56,549 nt of DNA from Ruminococcus sp. (GCA_017534835.1 JAFXVT010000038.1:1-56549), one strand, 5' to 3'; shown: positions 7,970-16,666, counted from the first letter of the stretch. Program-made: numbers and translations. Notes: generated from the sequence alone by a model not told the origin.

Positions 7970-9115
7970 ATGACTGCTTCAAGTGAAAATTTATTCAGCA
8001 GCGAATCAAGTGCTGCACCTATCGGAATTATCGCAATGAACAGCGTTACCGAGCTCGGCAACAAGATCGACGGATACCTTACCGACTGGTCCAAGCTTGC
8101 CGGATATGAGAATGACAGCTTCCTCATCGAGTGCGAGTGCCCCAGATTCTCCTCAGGTGACGGCAAGGGTCTCATCAAGTCCACTGTCCGCGGTATGGAC
8201 CTCTTCATCATCGTTGACGTCGGAAACTACAGCATAAAATACGACTACTTCGGAATGCAGAACGCCATGTCGCCCGATGACCACTTCCAGGATCTCAAGC
8301 GTATCATTCAGGCTGCAAGCGGCAAGGCTCACCGCATAACCGTTATCATGCCCACTCTCTACGGCGGCAGACAGCACCGCAGAAATTACCGCGAGTCCCT
8401 CGACTGTGCGTGCGCTCTTCAGGAGCTTGAGGCTATGGGCGTTTCCAATATCGTGTGCTTCGACGCTCACGACCCGAGAGTACAGAACGCTGTCCCCCTT
8501 ATGGGCTTTGACAACGTTATGCCGACTTATCAGGTGCTCAAGGCTATGCTCAAGCAGATAAAGGACATCAACCTCTCAAAGGAGAAGTTTATGATAGTTT
8601 CTCCCGATGAAGGCGCTCTCAACAGAAATATGTACTACGCTTCCGTTCTCGGCGTTGATATGGGTATGTTCTACAAGCGCCGCGATTATTCACAGATAAT
8701 CAACGGCAGAAACCCCATCGTTGCTCACGAATACATCGGCAACCCCGTCGAGGGCAAGGACATCTTCGTTGCTGATGACATCATCTCGTCCGGCGAATCT
8801 ATGCTTGACCTCGCTTACAACCTCAAAAAGAAGAACGCCGGAAGGATCTTCACCTACGCAACATACGCCATCTTCACAAACGGTCTTGAAAAGTTCGACA
8901 AGGCTTATGAGGACGGCATAATCGACGGCGTATTCGGCACTAACCTCACATACAGGACTCCCGAGCTGCTTAGCAGACCGTGGTTCCACGAGGTCGACGT
9001 TTCCAAGTACATCGCTTACTTCATCGAGGCTATCAACCACGACGTTTCTATCAGCAAGATAATCGACCCCCACACAAAGATAGAGACTCTTCTCAAGAAG
9101 TACGGTATCAAGTAA
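7970..9115 (+). CDS. prs: Divergent ribose-phosphate pyrophosphokinase (PRPP synthetase)
   Basis: 381 aa, longer than the usual 310-320 aa, with GAAAGGA before ATG 7970. Residues about 124-175 keep the ATP-binding loop in altered form (YGGRQHRRNYRESL in place of YARQDRK), followed by VCFDAHDPRVQN in place of the metal-binding DLH segment. The PRPP loop reads FVADDIISSGESML (about 265-278). The N-terminus carries an extra segment of about 40 residues and the C-terminus an extension ending LLKKYGIK. It should make PRPP from ribose 5-phosphate and ATP. No second prs is visible here, so whether this is the housekeeping enzyme or a paralogue cannot be told. It shares a transcript with ppa. Confidence 0.85.
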   Translation: MTASSENLFSSESSAAPIGIIAMNSVTELGNKIDGYLTDWSKLAGYENDSFLIECECPRFSSGDGKGLIKSTVRGMDLFIIVDVGNYSIKYDYFGMQNAMSPDDHFQDLKRIIQAASGKAHRITVIMPTLYGGRQHRRNYRESLDCACALQELEAMGVSNIVCFDAHDPRVQNAVPLMGFDNVMPTYQVLKAMLKQIKDINLSKEKFMIVSPDEGALNRNMYYASVLGVDMGMFYKRRDYSQIINGRNPIVAHEYIGNPVEGKDIFVADDIISSGESMLDLAYNLKKKNAGRIFTYATYAIFTNGLEKFDKAYEDGIIDGVFGTNLTYRTPELLSRPWFHEVDVSKYIAYFIEAINHDVSISKIIDPHTKIETLLKKYGIK

Positions 9116-9120
9116 TTTAC

Positions 9121-9220
9121 AGGGACTGCAAGGCTCCCCCAGACATCAAAAAGGCTGCCTGACCGTATTGCTACGGCTGATCCGGCAGCCCTCAGTGTCC
9201 GGGACTTCCTTACAGTCCCT
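9121..9220. other. 100-nt nested hairpin element between convergent prs and exonuclease III genes
   Basis: AGGGACTG (9121-9128) pairs with CAGTCCCT (9213-9220). Inside it CCCAGACA-like sequence faces TGTCCGGG, GGCTGCC (9153-9159) pairs with GGCAGCC (9184-9190), and CCGTA (9163-9167) pairs with TACGG (9172-9176) around a TTGC loop. The whole folds as one long imperfect hairpin. It may act as a bidirectional terminator, although T-tracts are weak. An alternative is a mobile palindromic repeat. Confidence 0.6.
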
Positions 9221-9227
9221 TTCCTGT

Positions 9228-9980
9228 TTATAGGTCAATATCCAGCTCAACGGGACAGTGGTCGCTGCCTGTGATTTCGGTGAGGATACGCGAATCCTTC
9301 ACCTTTTCCATAAGCCGCTCGGATACCACGAAATAGTCGATACGCCAGCCGATGTTCTTCTCGCGCGCCTTGAAACGGTATGACCACCACGAGTATACGC
9401 CCTCCTTATCAGGATAAAGGCGGCGGTATGTATCCGCGAATCCGGCTGCAAGGAGCTCTGTGAACTTGCCGCGCTCTTCGTCCGAGAAGCCTGCATTCCC
9501 GACATTGGACTTCGGATTTTTCAGGTCTATCTCGTTATGTGCAACGTTGAGGTCGCCGCAGTAGATGACAGGCTTCTTACTGTCGAGCTCCGAAAGATAG
9601 GCGCGCAGGTCGTCCTCGAACTCCATTCTGTAGTCGATGCGCTTGAGCTCGTTCTGTGCGTTCGGCACGTAGCAGCAGACGAAATAGAAGCTCTCATATT
9701 CGCACGTTATGACCCTTCCTTCGTCGAGGTGAGCGCCGTTTAGCCCGTAGCTGACCGAGAGCGGCTCCTGCTTCGTGAAGACGGCAGTCCCGGAATAGCC
9801 CTTCTTTACGGCGCTGTGGAAGTAGCTCCTGTAGCCCTCCGGCGCGAAATCAGCCTGTCCGGGCTGCATTTTTGTCTCCTGTATGCAGAAAATATCAGCG
9901 TCCGCCTGTGCGAAGAAGTCGCCGAAGCCCTTCGTAAGACAGGCACGGAAGCCGTTGACGTTCCAAGATATGAATCTCAT
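9228..9980 (-). CDS. xth: Exodeoxyribonuclease III (AP endonuclease)
   Basis: 250 aa, ATG 9980 behind GGGAGG. The EEP-fold motifs of exonuclease III are all present in order: WNVNGFRA (about 6-13), the metal-binding Glu in CIQETKMQ (about 32-39), YFHSAVKKGYSGTA, CGDLNVAHNEIDL (about 140-152) and the C-terminal catalytic ITGSDHCPVEL (about 236-246). The enzyme cuts DNA 5' of abasic sites and degrades duplex DNA from 3' ends in base-excision repair. It is a stand-alone gene with its own promoter at 10010-10038. The length is normal, with no sign of truncation. Confidence 0.95.
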   Translation of the reverse strand: MRFISWNVNGFRACLTKGFGDFFAQADADIFCIQETKMQPGQADFAPEGYRSYFHSAVKKGYSGTAVFTKQEPLSVSYGLNGAHLDEGRVITCEYESFYFVCCYVPNAQNELKRIDYRMEFEDDLRAYLSELDSKKPVIYCGDLNVAHNEIDLKNPKSNVGNAGFSDEERGKFTELLAAGFADTYRRLYPDKEGVYSWWSYRFKAREKNIGWRIDYFVVSERLMEKVKDSRILTEITGSDHCPVELDIDL

Positions 9981-10009
9981 AGTTGACCTCCCATATTAAT
10001 GCTGTGCTA

Positions 10010-10038
10010 ATCATAACATATTACAGCGGAAATTGCAA
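10010..10038 (-). promoter_or_regulatory. Promoter of the exonuclease III gene
   Basis: Minus strand TTGCAA (10038-10033), 17-bp spacer, TATGAT (10015-10010). Confidence 0.55.
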
Positions 10039-10093
10039 GCCTTGCCGGAAAAGCTCATATCGGCTGACATCTGCAAAGTCCGCAAAAAGTGGA

Positions 10094-10122
10094 TAGACAT
10101 AACAGGAAAAGTATGATATACT
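10094..10122 (+). promoter_or_regulatory. Promoter of the SDR gene
   Basis: TAGACA (10094-10099), 17-bp spacer, TATACT (10117-10122), 30 bp before the start codon. Confidence 0.6.
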
Positions 10123-10152
10123 ATTAACAATATCACTGAAAGGAGCGATATT

Positions 10153-10860
10153 ATGCCGAAAACTGCAATCGTCACAGGCGGTTCGGGCGGTATCGGGAGC
10201 GCCATATGCCGTCGTCTCGCTGCGGACGGCTGTTTCGTTTATGTCGGTTATTCCTCATCAGCCGCAAAAGCCGGGGCTCTCGCGGACGAAATAGGCGGAA
10301 AGGCGCTGAAGCTTGACGTCTCCTCCCCTTCCGACATCGAGGCTGCGGCGAAGATGTGCAGCTGCACCGATATTCTCGTCAACAACGCCGGTGTTTCTGA
10401 GATCGGGCTTTTCCATTGCATTCCCGACGAGCGAAGCCGCCGCCTTATGGAGATAAATCTCATCGGCGCGATGAACTGCTCGCGTACCTTCGTGAAGCAA
10501 ATGATAGCCCGGAAATCGGGCTGTATCGTAAACATATCCTCGATGTGGGGACAGACCGGTGCTTCCTGCGAGGTCGATTATTCGGCTTCAAAGGCTGGTC
10601 TTATCGGATTCACAAAGGCGCTCGCGAAGGAGGTCGCGCCGTCAGGCATCAGGGTCAACTGTGTCTCTCCCGGATTTATTATGACCGAGATGAACTCGCA
10701 TTTCTCCGATGAAGACCTCGCGCTTATACGTGAGGACATTCCGCTCGGTATCTTCGGCGAGCCGCGTCACGTTGCGGACGCTGTCGCCTTCCTCGTGTCA
10801 ACTCAGGCTGAGTATATCACCGGTCAGGTGCTCGCTGTCAACGGAGGTATGGTCATTTAG
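10153..10860 (+). CDS. FabG-like short-chain dehydrogenase/reductase
   Basis: 235 aa, ATG 10153 after AAAGGAG. Classical SDR layout: NAD(P)-binding TGGSGGIG (8-15), DVSS after strand 4, NNAG (about 77-80), catalytic Ser in NISSMWG (about 127-133) and YSASK (about 142-146), then VSPGFIMTEMN. It is slightly shorter than typical FabG (about 245 aa). FabG reduces 3-oxoacyl-ACP in fatty-acid elongation, but this gene is isolated from any fab cluster, so another carbonyl substrate is equally possible. It is monocistronic, with no clear hairpin terminator downstream. Confidence 0.85.
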   Translation: MPKTAIVTGGSGGIGSAICRRLAADGCFVYVGYSSSAAKAGALADEIGGKALKLDVSSPSDIEAAAKMCSCTDILVNNAGVSEIGLFHCIPDERSRRLMEINLIGAMNCSRTFVKQMIARKSGCIVNISSMWGQTGASCEVDYSASKAGLIGFTKALAKEVAPSGIRVNCVSPGFIMTEMNSHFSDEDLALIREDIPLGIFGEPRHVADAVAFLVSTQAEYITGQVLAVNGGMVI

Positions 10861-11163
10861 CGCTTTGTTCATTGCAGTGTACTGTGGGAATTATGCCCCT
10901 TTCACCACATGATCCGGCAAGTCAGCACATTAGCAGGTCAAAGTAGAATATCGTTAAAATGTACAAAACTCATATACCGTTTCAATGCACTATTACTAAA
11001 CTGACGAAAATAATGACAAAATTATGATATTTTTCGATTTCTCTTGAATCTTGAGATTCGATGTGATATTATAATGCTATGAAAATGCCTATATTTATGC
11101 ATTTCCATAACATTCCACACAACATATAGGAACGTTTTTCTGTTTTTTTACGGAGGAATTTAA
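10861..11163. other. 303-bp intergenic region without a gene
   Basis: AT-rich toward its right end. A TATAAT at 11070-11075 could be the -10 of the LTA-synthase-like gene, but no well-spaced -35 accompanies it. I see no terminator, repeat or short gene. Confidence 0.5.
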
Positions 11164-13041
11164 ATGACTGAAACTCAGACAAGAACAAATGCTCAGACCA
11201 AAAATGGATTGTTCGGGTGGGCTAAGCGCTACAACGCTCTCCGCGAGGAGAACACCGAGAAGTACAAGTGGCTCAATCTTGTGCTGCTCATTCTCTATCC
11301 CGTTTTCATCACCTGCATGGCTGAGATAAATCAGGCAAAGAAGGTGACCGCGTTCGCGAGCTTCGCTGCTGACCGCCCGACTGTAGTGCTCTTTGACATC
11401 GCTGCTGCCGGAGTGATATTCATCCTCCTGCTCGCCGCATTCCGCAAGGGCTGGATAGCCGCACTCATACAGAGCTTCGTATATATGGCGCTCAGTATCA
11501 CCGAGCTGTTCAAGTACGGAACGAACGGCAACCACCTCATCCTCTCGGATATGAAGCTCATCAGAAGCGTGAAGAGCCTCAAATCCTTCGCCTACATAAG
11601 GATAACTCCGGCACTCATCATCTACTGCGCTATCGTTATCGCAGCCGTTGTGCTGATATTCCACTTCAACCCCGTACTGCCGCACCATGTGCCGTTCAAG
11701 CGCGCTGCTGTCGGCGTCATATGCACTATCCTCTGCACCGGAATGATAATCGTCCCCTCGTTCTACAACCCCGTTTACAAGCTCTTCAAGCTCGATACGA
11801 CGGCGGCTACGAACGCTTTCCTTCTCAACGAGAAATTCGATAAGAACAGCTTCCTCGCATTTATAGTCGAGACCGCCTCGGAGAGCTATTCCAACCGTCT
11901 CTCCAAGCCCGACAACTACAACGAGGAATTCGTCGACGACATCACTGACGTTAATATCGCCGCTGCTGACGGCTTCAAGGACGGAAAAAAGCCTAACGTT
12001 ATCGTTGTTATGAGTGAATCCTACGCCGATTTCCGTGTATTCGACCAGCTCGACATTGATGACGCATACTACGCCGGCTTCGATAAGGCTCGCAGCGAGG
12101 GCTATGCCGGTACCGCTATCACTCCTACATATGCAAGCTATACTGTACGCTCGGAGTTCGAGCTTCTCTTCGGTCTTCCGGTAAGAGGCATAAACGCTCC
12201 GAATATGCCGCAGAGAGTCCTTGCCGACCGTGAACAGCCTGCTCTTGCTCAGTATTACAAGAACTGGGGCTACAAGACAGCTTACGTTCACCCATTCCTC
12301 GGCTCTTTCTACGGAAGGAACCATACCTACAGCAAGTTCGGCTTCGACCAGCTCATCTTCCACGATGACATCGACAACGTTACAGACTTCACAGTTCCCG
12401 TTGAACACTACGGCACATACGTCGATGACAAGACCGTTTACGACCAGCTGCTCGAGCTCGTAAAAACTACCGACGAGCCTATGTACATCCACACCACTAC
12501 GATGCAGAACCACCAGCCCTACAATCAGGGAGATGACCCGAATGACGAATTCGGCAACTATCTCCAGTGGGTACAGCACACGAATGAAGGCACTGTTGCA
12601 TTCCTCGATGAGCTGAAGAAGCTCGATGAGCCCACTCTCGTATTCTTCGTCGGCGACCACTTCCCGTCACTCAGAGGCGAGACGAGCGTTTACAACCAGC
12701 TCGACCTCAACGGCTCGAATTGCAGCGTTCTCTACGAGCAGGAATACTTCATCTGGGACAACTACGGTGCTGATTACAGCTGCGTACCCGAGAAGCCCGT
12801 TTCGTTCTTCTATATGCCTTATGTCCTCATTGACATCATCGGCGCTCCCCACGATGAATTCATAGAAAAAATGGACGGCTTTATGGAGTCAGTACCTGTA
12901 TACTCGCTCGACTACAACGACGGCACTCCCGACAATGAGGAGCTCGATGTGCTCACATATGACAGGGTCATCGGCGACGTTTACTCGCCCTGCCCGATAC
13001 CGAGCGATGTAATGGAAAAGTCAAAAGGAGATCAGAAATGA
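11164..13041 (+). CDS. LTA synthase family membrane sulfatase-fold protein
   Basis: 625 aa, ATG 11164 behind GGAGG. Five membrane segments lie within the first 200 residues, followed by an extracellular alkaline-phosphatase/sulfatase domain, the topology of lipoteichoic acid synthases and related phosphoglycerol transferases. Metal-site motifs are recognisable: NVIVVMSESYADF (about 279-291), SYTVRSEFELL with a candidate nucleophile Thr (about 325), TTTMQNHQPY (about 444-453) and FVGDHFPSL (about 496-504). It would transfer glycerol-phosphate from phosphatidylglycerol to a surface polymer or glycolipid. Lipoteichoic acid synthesis is the default reading, but the exact acceptor is not established. 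It overlaps the thioesterase gene by 4 bp (ATGA). Confidence 0.88.
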   Translation: MTETQTRTNAQTKNGLFGWAKRYNALREENTEKYKWLNLVLLILYPVFITCMAEINQAKKVTAFASFAADRPTVVLFDIAAAGVIFILLLAAFRKGWIAALIQSFVYMALSITELFKYGTNGNHLILSDMKLIRSVKSLKSFAYIRITPALIIYCAIVIAAVVLIFHFNPVLPHHVPFKRAAVGVICTILCTGMIIVPSFYNPVYKLFKLDTTAATNAFLLNEKFDKNSFLAFIVETASESYSNRLSKPDNYNEEFVDDITDVNIAAADGFKDGKKPNVIVVMSESYADFRVFDQLDIDDAYYAGFDKARSEGYAGTAITPTYASYTVRSEFELLFGLPVRGINAPNMPQRVLADREQPALAQYYKNWGYKTAYVHPFLGSFYGRNHTYSKFGFDQLIFHDDIDNVTDFTVPVEHYGTYVDDKTVYDQLLELVKTTDEPMYIHTTTMQNHQPYNQGDDPNDEFGNYLQWVQHTNEGTVAFLDELKKLDEPTLVFFVGDHFPSLRGETSVYNQLDLNGSNCSVLYEQEYFIWDNYGADYSCVPEKPVSFFYMPYVLIDIIGAPHDEFIEKMDGFMESVPVYSLDYNDGTPDNEELDVLTYDRVIGDVYSPCPIPSDVMEKSKGDQK

Positions 13042-13427
13042 AAGAACCCGTGATCGGCAAAAAAGGCAGCGCGACTGTCGAAGTCGCAAGAAATAACCTT
13101 GCTTCAACTATGGCAAGCGGAGCACTTGACGTGTTCGCTACTCCGGCAATGGTCGCTCTTATGGAGCTTGCAGCGTGCAACTGCCTCGCTGACCTTCTCG
13201 AAGGCGATGAAACTACCGTCGGCACGGCTCTCGATATAAAGCACACATCTGCTTCGCCCGAGGGCTGCACTGTCACTGCCGAGGCTGTGCTCACAGCTGT
13301 TGACGGACGTGAATTCACGTTTGACGTCTCAGCCTCAGATAACGCAGGTCCTATCGGCTCGGGAACTCATAAAAGGTTCCTCGTTTACGGTAAGCGATTC
13401 ACAGAAAAAGCCAAAGCTAAGCTATAA
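13038..13427 (+). CDS. FlK-like hot-dog thioesterase
   Basis: 129 aa, overlapping the previous gene by ATGA at 13038-13041, with AGGAG just upstream. The sequence resembles the FlK (fluoroacetyl-CoA thioesterase-like) family: short N-terminal strand, VFATPAMVALMELAACNCL forming the central helix of a single hot-dog domain (about residues 33-51), VGTALDIKHTSASPEG, then VTAEAVLTAVDGREFTFDVSASD and a final HKRF strand (RFLVYGKRF). These small cytosolic proteins hydrolyse acyl-CoA thioesters; the physiological substrate is usually unknown. The coupling with the LTA-synthase-like gene is conserved only as far as this window shows. A strong terminator follows. Confidence 0.85.
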   Translation: MKEPVIGKKGSATVEVARNNLASTMASGALDVFATPAMVALMELAACNCLADLLEGDETTVGTALDIKHTSASPEGCTVTAEAVLTAVDGREFTFDVSASDNAGPIGSGTHKRFLVYGKRFTEKAKAKL

Positions 13428-13430
13428 CGA

Positions 13431-13460
13431 AAAACTCCCGTTCACAGCGGGAGTTTTCAC
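13431..13460 (+). terminator. Intrinsic terminator after the thioesterase gene
   Basis: AAAACTCCCG (13431-13440) pairs perfectly with CGGGAGTTTT (13448-13457), 7-nt loop; the A/T flanks make it bidirectional. Confidence 0.85.
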
Positions 13461-13587
13461 ATATAAGTATCAATTTTCTATATGCTATCATATTTTTATC
13501 ACATATATTATTATAATTGATTATGGTGAATAATCATACATCTGGCGGAAAGCCTATAATTATATATTGAACGCGAGGTAAATGATA

Positions 13588-15114
13588 ATGTCAGATCTCT
13601 ATGACGATCAGAACTCCATAAATGGTCAGCAGGGCGCTGACTCCGGACAGTCCGCTGTCCCTCAGCAGCCGAATGACCCTCAGCAGAACAGCTATGCCGG
13701 ACAGCCGCAGTATAATTCCCCTCAGCAGACAAGCTTCACGGCTCAGCAGCAGGCTCAGTACACCGCTCAGCACAGCGCTGACTATTCGTATCACAGCGCG
13801 GCTCAGCAGGCTCCTGTCCGGAAAAAACAGAAGTCACATACCGCTCTCAAAGTTATTGCATTCGTGCTCTCGCTCGTAATCGTGGGCGCAGGCTCTGTGC
13901 AGTTCTATAAATTCTGGGACGACAGTAAGATTCAGGTGACAGAGGAGGACGAGCCGGTCATCGAGAATATCCAGTCCAGAGAGATAGCCTCCGCTGTAAA
14001 GGACGGTAGCGTTCCTGCTTCACCTCCCCCGAAGAATCTCCCGAGCCTGTTCGACATCGCTGCACGCACTGACGCAAAGCAGCTCCCGGACATCGTTGAC
14101 GAGATAATGCCGTCTGTTATCGGCGTTTCATCAACGTTCGAGATCGTCGAGCCGTATACTACGTGGGGCTGGGGCGGCTTCCAGACCGAAACACGCAAGC
14201 GCACCGCTGTCGGAACGGGAACAGGTATCATTATGACCGATGACGGCTATATCGTTACAAATGCGCACTGCGTCTATGACGATGAATACAACGCCGGCGA
14301 GGCTGTGGACGTAAGTGTCCAGTTCAGCGACGAATCCAAGCACAGCGCAAAGATAATCGCATACGATACGGAAACTGATATTGCCGTTCTCAAGATAGAC
14401 GCTGCGAACCTTACTCCTGCGACATTCGGCAACAGCGACGACCTCAGGGTCGGAGAGCTCGTTATCGCTGTAGGAAATCCTCTCGGATTCGAGCTTTTCG
14501 GCTCAGTCACGAGCGGTATCGTATCCGCGCTCAACCGCAAGATCTCTATAAATGAGAAGAATATGACCCTTATCCAGACCGATGCCGCTATAAATCAGGG
14601 CAACTCAGGCGGTCCGCTCCTCAACAGCTGCGGACAGGTCATCGGTATCAACTCAGCGAAAATGTCATCGAGCTACGGCTCTGCGAGCGTTGAGGGTCTC
14701 GGATTCGCTATCCCGATAAATGAGGCTAAGACAATAGTTGACGACCTCATCTACAACGGCTATGTCACAGGAAAGCCGCAGATCGGTATCAGCGGCGAGG
14801 ACGTTACCGAAGCTTACTCTGCTTATACCGGTATACCTATGGGCGTCCGCGTGCGTGCAGTCTCCGAGGGAAGTGCTGCCGAGCAGGCAGGCATCAGACC
14901 CGGCGATGTAATTATCGCTATCCAGGACGAGGCTATCACTACAATGGACGAACTCAACAAGGTGAAGAACCAGTACAAAGCCGGTGATACGATAACACTG
15001 AAAATTTGCCGAAACAACGAGGATATGGACGTTACTCTCACACTTCAGGACGCCAATGCCGATAAAGCCGGCAAAAAGACCGGTACCGAATCAGCGACCG
15101 AAAGTGACGAATAA
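13588..15114 (+). CDS. HtrA/DegP-like membrane-anchored serine protease with PDZ domain
   Basis: About 508 aa. ATG 13588 is chosen over ATG 13582 because GAGG (13575-13578) is nine bases from it and only three from the other. Residues 1-80 are an unusual Gln-rich, low-complexity cytosolic segment, followed by one membrane helix (about 87-106), so the protease faces outward. The S1C triad is complete: His in VTNAHCVYDD (about 226), Asp in ETDIAVLKID (about 263) and Ser in INQGNSGGPLL (about 339). One PDZ domain follows (about 400-490; GVRVRAVSEGSAAEQAGIRPGD). It should degrade misfolded envelope proteins. It is monocistronic, with a shared terminator downstream. Confidence 0.93.
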   Translation: MSDLYDDQNSINGQQGADSGQSAVPQQPNDPQQNSYAGQPQYNSPQQTSFTAQQQAQYTAQHSADYSYHSAAQQAPVRKKQKSHTALKVIAFVLSLVIVGAGSVQFYKFWDDSKIQVTEEDEPVIENIQSREIASAVKDGSVPASPPPKNLPSLFDIAARTDAKQLPDIVDEIMPSVIGVSSTFEIVEPYTTWGWGGFQTETRKRTAVGTGTGIIMTDDGYIVTNAHCVYDDEYNAGEAVDVSVQFSDESKHSAKIIAYDTETDIAVLKIDAANLTPATFGNSDDLRVGELVIAVGNPLGFELFGSVTSGIVSALNRKISINEKNMTLIQTDAAINQGNSGGPLLNSCGQVIGINSAKMSSSYGSASVEGLGFAIPINEAKTIVDDLIYNGYVTGKPQIGISGEDVTEAYSAYTGIPMGVRVRAVSEGSAAEQAGIRPGDVIIAIQDEAITTMDELNKVKNQYKAGDTITLKICRNNEDMDVTLTLQDANADKAGKKTGTESATESDE

Positions 15115-15151
15115 TTACGTATATCACAATTCTCCTTACTGAATATGAAAA

Positions 15152-15185
15152 GACCGCCCGAAGCAAACGCTCAGGCGGTCTTTTT
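15152..15185. terminator. Bidirectional terminator between the HtrA and TM2 genes
   Basis: GACCGCC (15152-15158) pairs with GGCGGTC (15174-15180), flanked by AAAA on the left and TTTTTG on the right, so it can serve both convergent transcripts. Confidence 0.8.
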
Positions 15186-15200
15186 GTTTATGTTGATTTA

Positions 15201-15614
15201 TCAGTCCCCGAGAGGAACTCCGTTCGCATCTGTGTCGATGTTTCCGCAGAGTATCATTATACCCTCAACGAGTCCCCATATTACGCTTATCTCACTTAGC
15301 AGTCCGAAGCTCAGCAATGTGAGCAGAAGCTGTGCTACACCCTTGCCTGTATAGCCGAGATAGAAGTTGTGTATGCCGAGTCCGCCGAGAAAGATACCGA
15401 GCAGACCAGCTGCCATCTTCGACTTTGCTCCGGGAGGAGCAAATGCCTTACCTCCGCTGAGAGCAGATCCGCAGTTTATACATACTGCTGCTCCGGGCTG
15501 TACGGGATTTCCGCAGTTCCTGCAATACTTCTCTCCGCGGCCGACATAGCTGCCGCACATCGTGCAGGCTGCTGCACCGTCTTCTACAGGATGACCGCAA
15601 TTCTTACAATACAT
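15201..15614 (-). CDS. TM2-domain protein with two N-terminal zinc ribbons (copy 3 of 3)
   Basis: 137 aa, ATG 15614 with a GGGGGAGAGG-like site upstream. It starts MYCKNCGHPV; two zinc-ribbon knuckle pairs follow (CKNC...CTMC at 3-21 and CRNC...CINC at 31-49). After a short PPGAKSK linker, the TM2 domain begins AAGLLGIFLGGLGIHNFYLG (about 68-87), with two membrane helices in total. It ends IDTDANGVPLGD. TM2 proteins are of unknown function. The two neighbours upstream are paralogues with the same layout, so this is the last gene of a three-gene tandem family operon. Confidence 0.88.
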   Translation of the reverse strand: MYCKNCGHPVEDGAAACTMCGSYVGRGEKYCRNCGNPVQPGAAVCINCGSALSGGKAFAPPGAKSKMAAGLLGIFLGGLGIHNFYLGYTGKGVAQLLLTLLSFGLLSEISVIWGLVEGIMILCGNIDTDANGVPLGD

Positions 15615-15640
15615 ACGCCTCTCCCCCGTTTGTGAGCGTT

Positions 15641-16084
15641 TTAATCACCGAGCGGCTTTCCGTCAGCATCGGTGTTTATGCTGCCGGTAAGTATCATAAT
15701 GCCCTCTATCAAGCTCCAGATCCACGGTCCGAGATAGATAATGGCACTGATACCGAATGTGCAGGGAGTGAGAAGAAAAGCAGCAAGAGTCAGGCAGAGC
15801 TGTGTGACTGCCTTTCCTGTATAACCAAGATAGAAATTATGAACTCCGAGCGAGCCGAGGAAGATACCGAGCAGACCTGCTGCCATTTTAGACTTTGCAC
15901 CGGGAGGCGCTATCGTCCTTGCTCCGTTGAGAGCAAATCCGCAGTTCATACATACCGCTGCTCCGGGCTGTACAGGATTGCCGCAATTTCCGCAGTAGTT
16001 GTTGCCCTGTCCGACATACGCTCCGCAGGTCATACAGGAAGCTGCACCCGGCTCAACAGGATTACCACAGTTTTTACAATACAT
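15641..16084 (-). CDS. TM2-domain protein with two N-terminal zinc ribbons (copy 2 of 3)
   Basis: 147 aa. An in-frame start eight codons upstream exists, but ATG 16084 has GGAGGG seven bases before it and gives the same MYCKNCG beginning as both paralogues. Two CXXC pairs per ribbon (CKNC, CMTC, CGNC, CMNC) precede SKMAAGLLGIFLGSLGVHNF and a TM2 domain whose inter-helix part (LLTPCTFGISAIIYLGPW) is longer than in copy 3. It ends INTDADGKPLGD. It lies 20 bp after copy 1 and 26 bp before copy 3. Predicted membrane protein with cytosolic ribbons; function unknown. Confidence 0.88.
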   Translation of the reverse strand: MYCKNCGNPVEPGAASCMTCGAYVGQGNNYCGNCGNPVQPGAAVCMNCGFALNGARTIAPPGAKSKMAAGLLGIFLGSLGVHNFYLGYTGKAVTQLCLTLAAFLLTPCTFGISAIIYLGPWIWSLIEGIMILTGSINTDADGKPLGD

Positions 16085-16104
16085 AAAATATCCCTCCGAT
16101 ACGA

Positions 16105-16551
16105 TCAATCAGTAAGTGGAACGCCGTTTGCGTCGGTATTGATACTGCCGCAGAGTATCATTATGCCCTCTACAAGTCCCCAGATAGGTGCGAGGAAAGC
16201 AAGAGGAGTAGCCAAGCCACAGGTGATGACTGAAAGAAGGATCACGCCGAGCGTGATGCTGAGCTGTCCTATAGCCTTGCCTGTATAGCCGAGGTAGAAA
16301 TTATGTACACCAAAGCCGCCGAGGAAGATACCGAGCAGACCTGCTGCCATCTTTGACTTTGCTCCGGGCACAGCAGGCGCCTTTACAGCTGCGTTTGAAG
16401 CGAATCCGCAGGACATACAGACAGCTGCACCGGGCTGAAGAGGATTACCGCAGTTGGCACAGTAATTCGCACCCTGTCCGCTGGGAACTCCGCAGTTTAT
16501 ACATACGGCAGCGCCCTGTTCCATAGCACTTCCGCAATTCTTACAATACAT
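16105..16551 (-). CDS. TM2-domain protein with two N-terminal zinc ribbons (copy 1 of 3)
   Basis: 148 aa, ATG 16551 with AAAGGAGG upstream. It has the same modules as the two following genes: MYCKNCG, ribbons with CKNC/CINC and CANC/CMSC, a KAPAVPGAKSK linker, then GIFLGGFGVHNFYLGYTGK and two helices. Its ribbon linker (GVPSGQGANY) is the most divergent of the three. The set probably arose by tandem duplication and is first transcribed from this copy. No promoter with good spacing was found in 16552-16660. Function unknown; multimerising zinc-ribbon membrane adaptors are one possibility. Confidence 0.88.
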   Translation of the reverse strand: MYCKNCGSAMEQGAAVCINCGVPSGQGANYCANCGNPLQPGAAVCMSCGFASNAAVKAPAVPGAKSKMAAGLLGIFLGGFGVHNFYLGYTGKAIGQLSITLGVILLSVITCGLATPLAFLAPIWGLVEGIMILCGSINTDANGVPLTD

Positions 16552-16666
16552 AATATTTCCTCCTTTATGTGTAATGCTCCGTTTTTATCGACAGAGCGGA
16601 TTTTTGCTAAAGACAGTATATCATATACGGCAAAAAATGTCAATATCTGTATGAATATAAGAAATA

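Noticed and set aside
11095-12660. 521-codon open frame antisense to the LTA-synthase-like gene
   Set aside because: Composition is a shadow of the real gene (Val/Glu/Arg-rich, no ribosome site); the plus strand encodes a full recognised protein.
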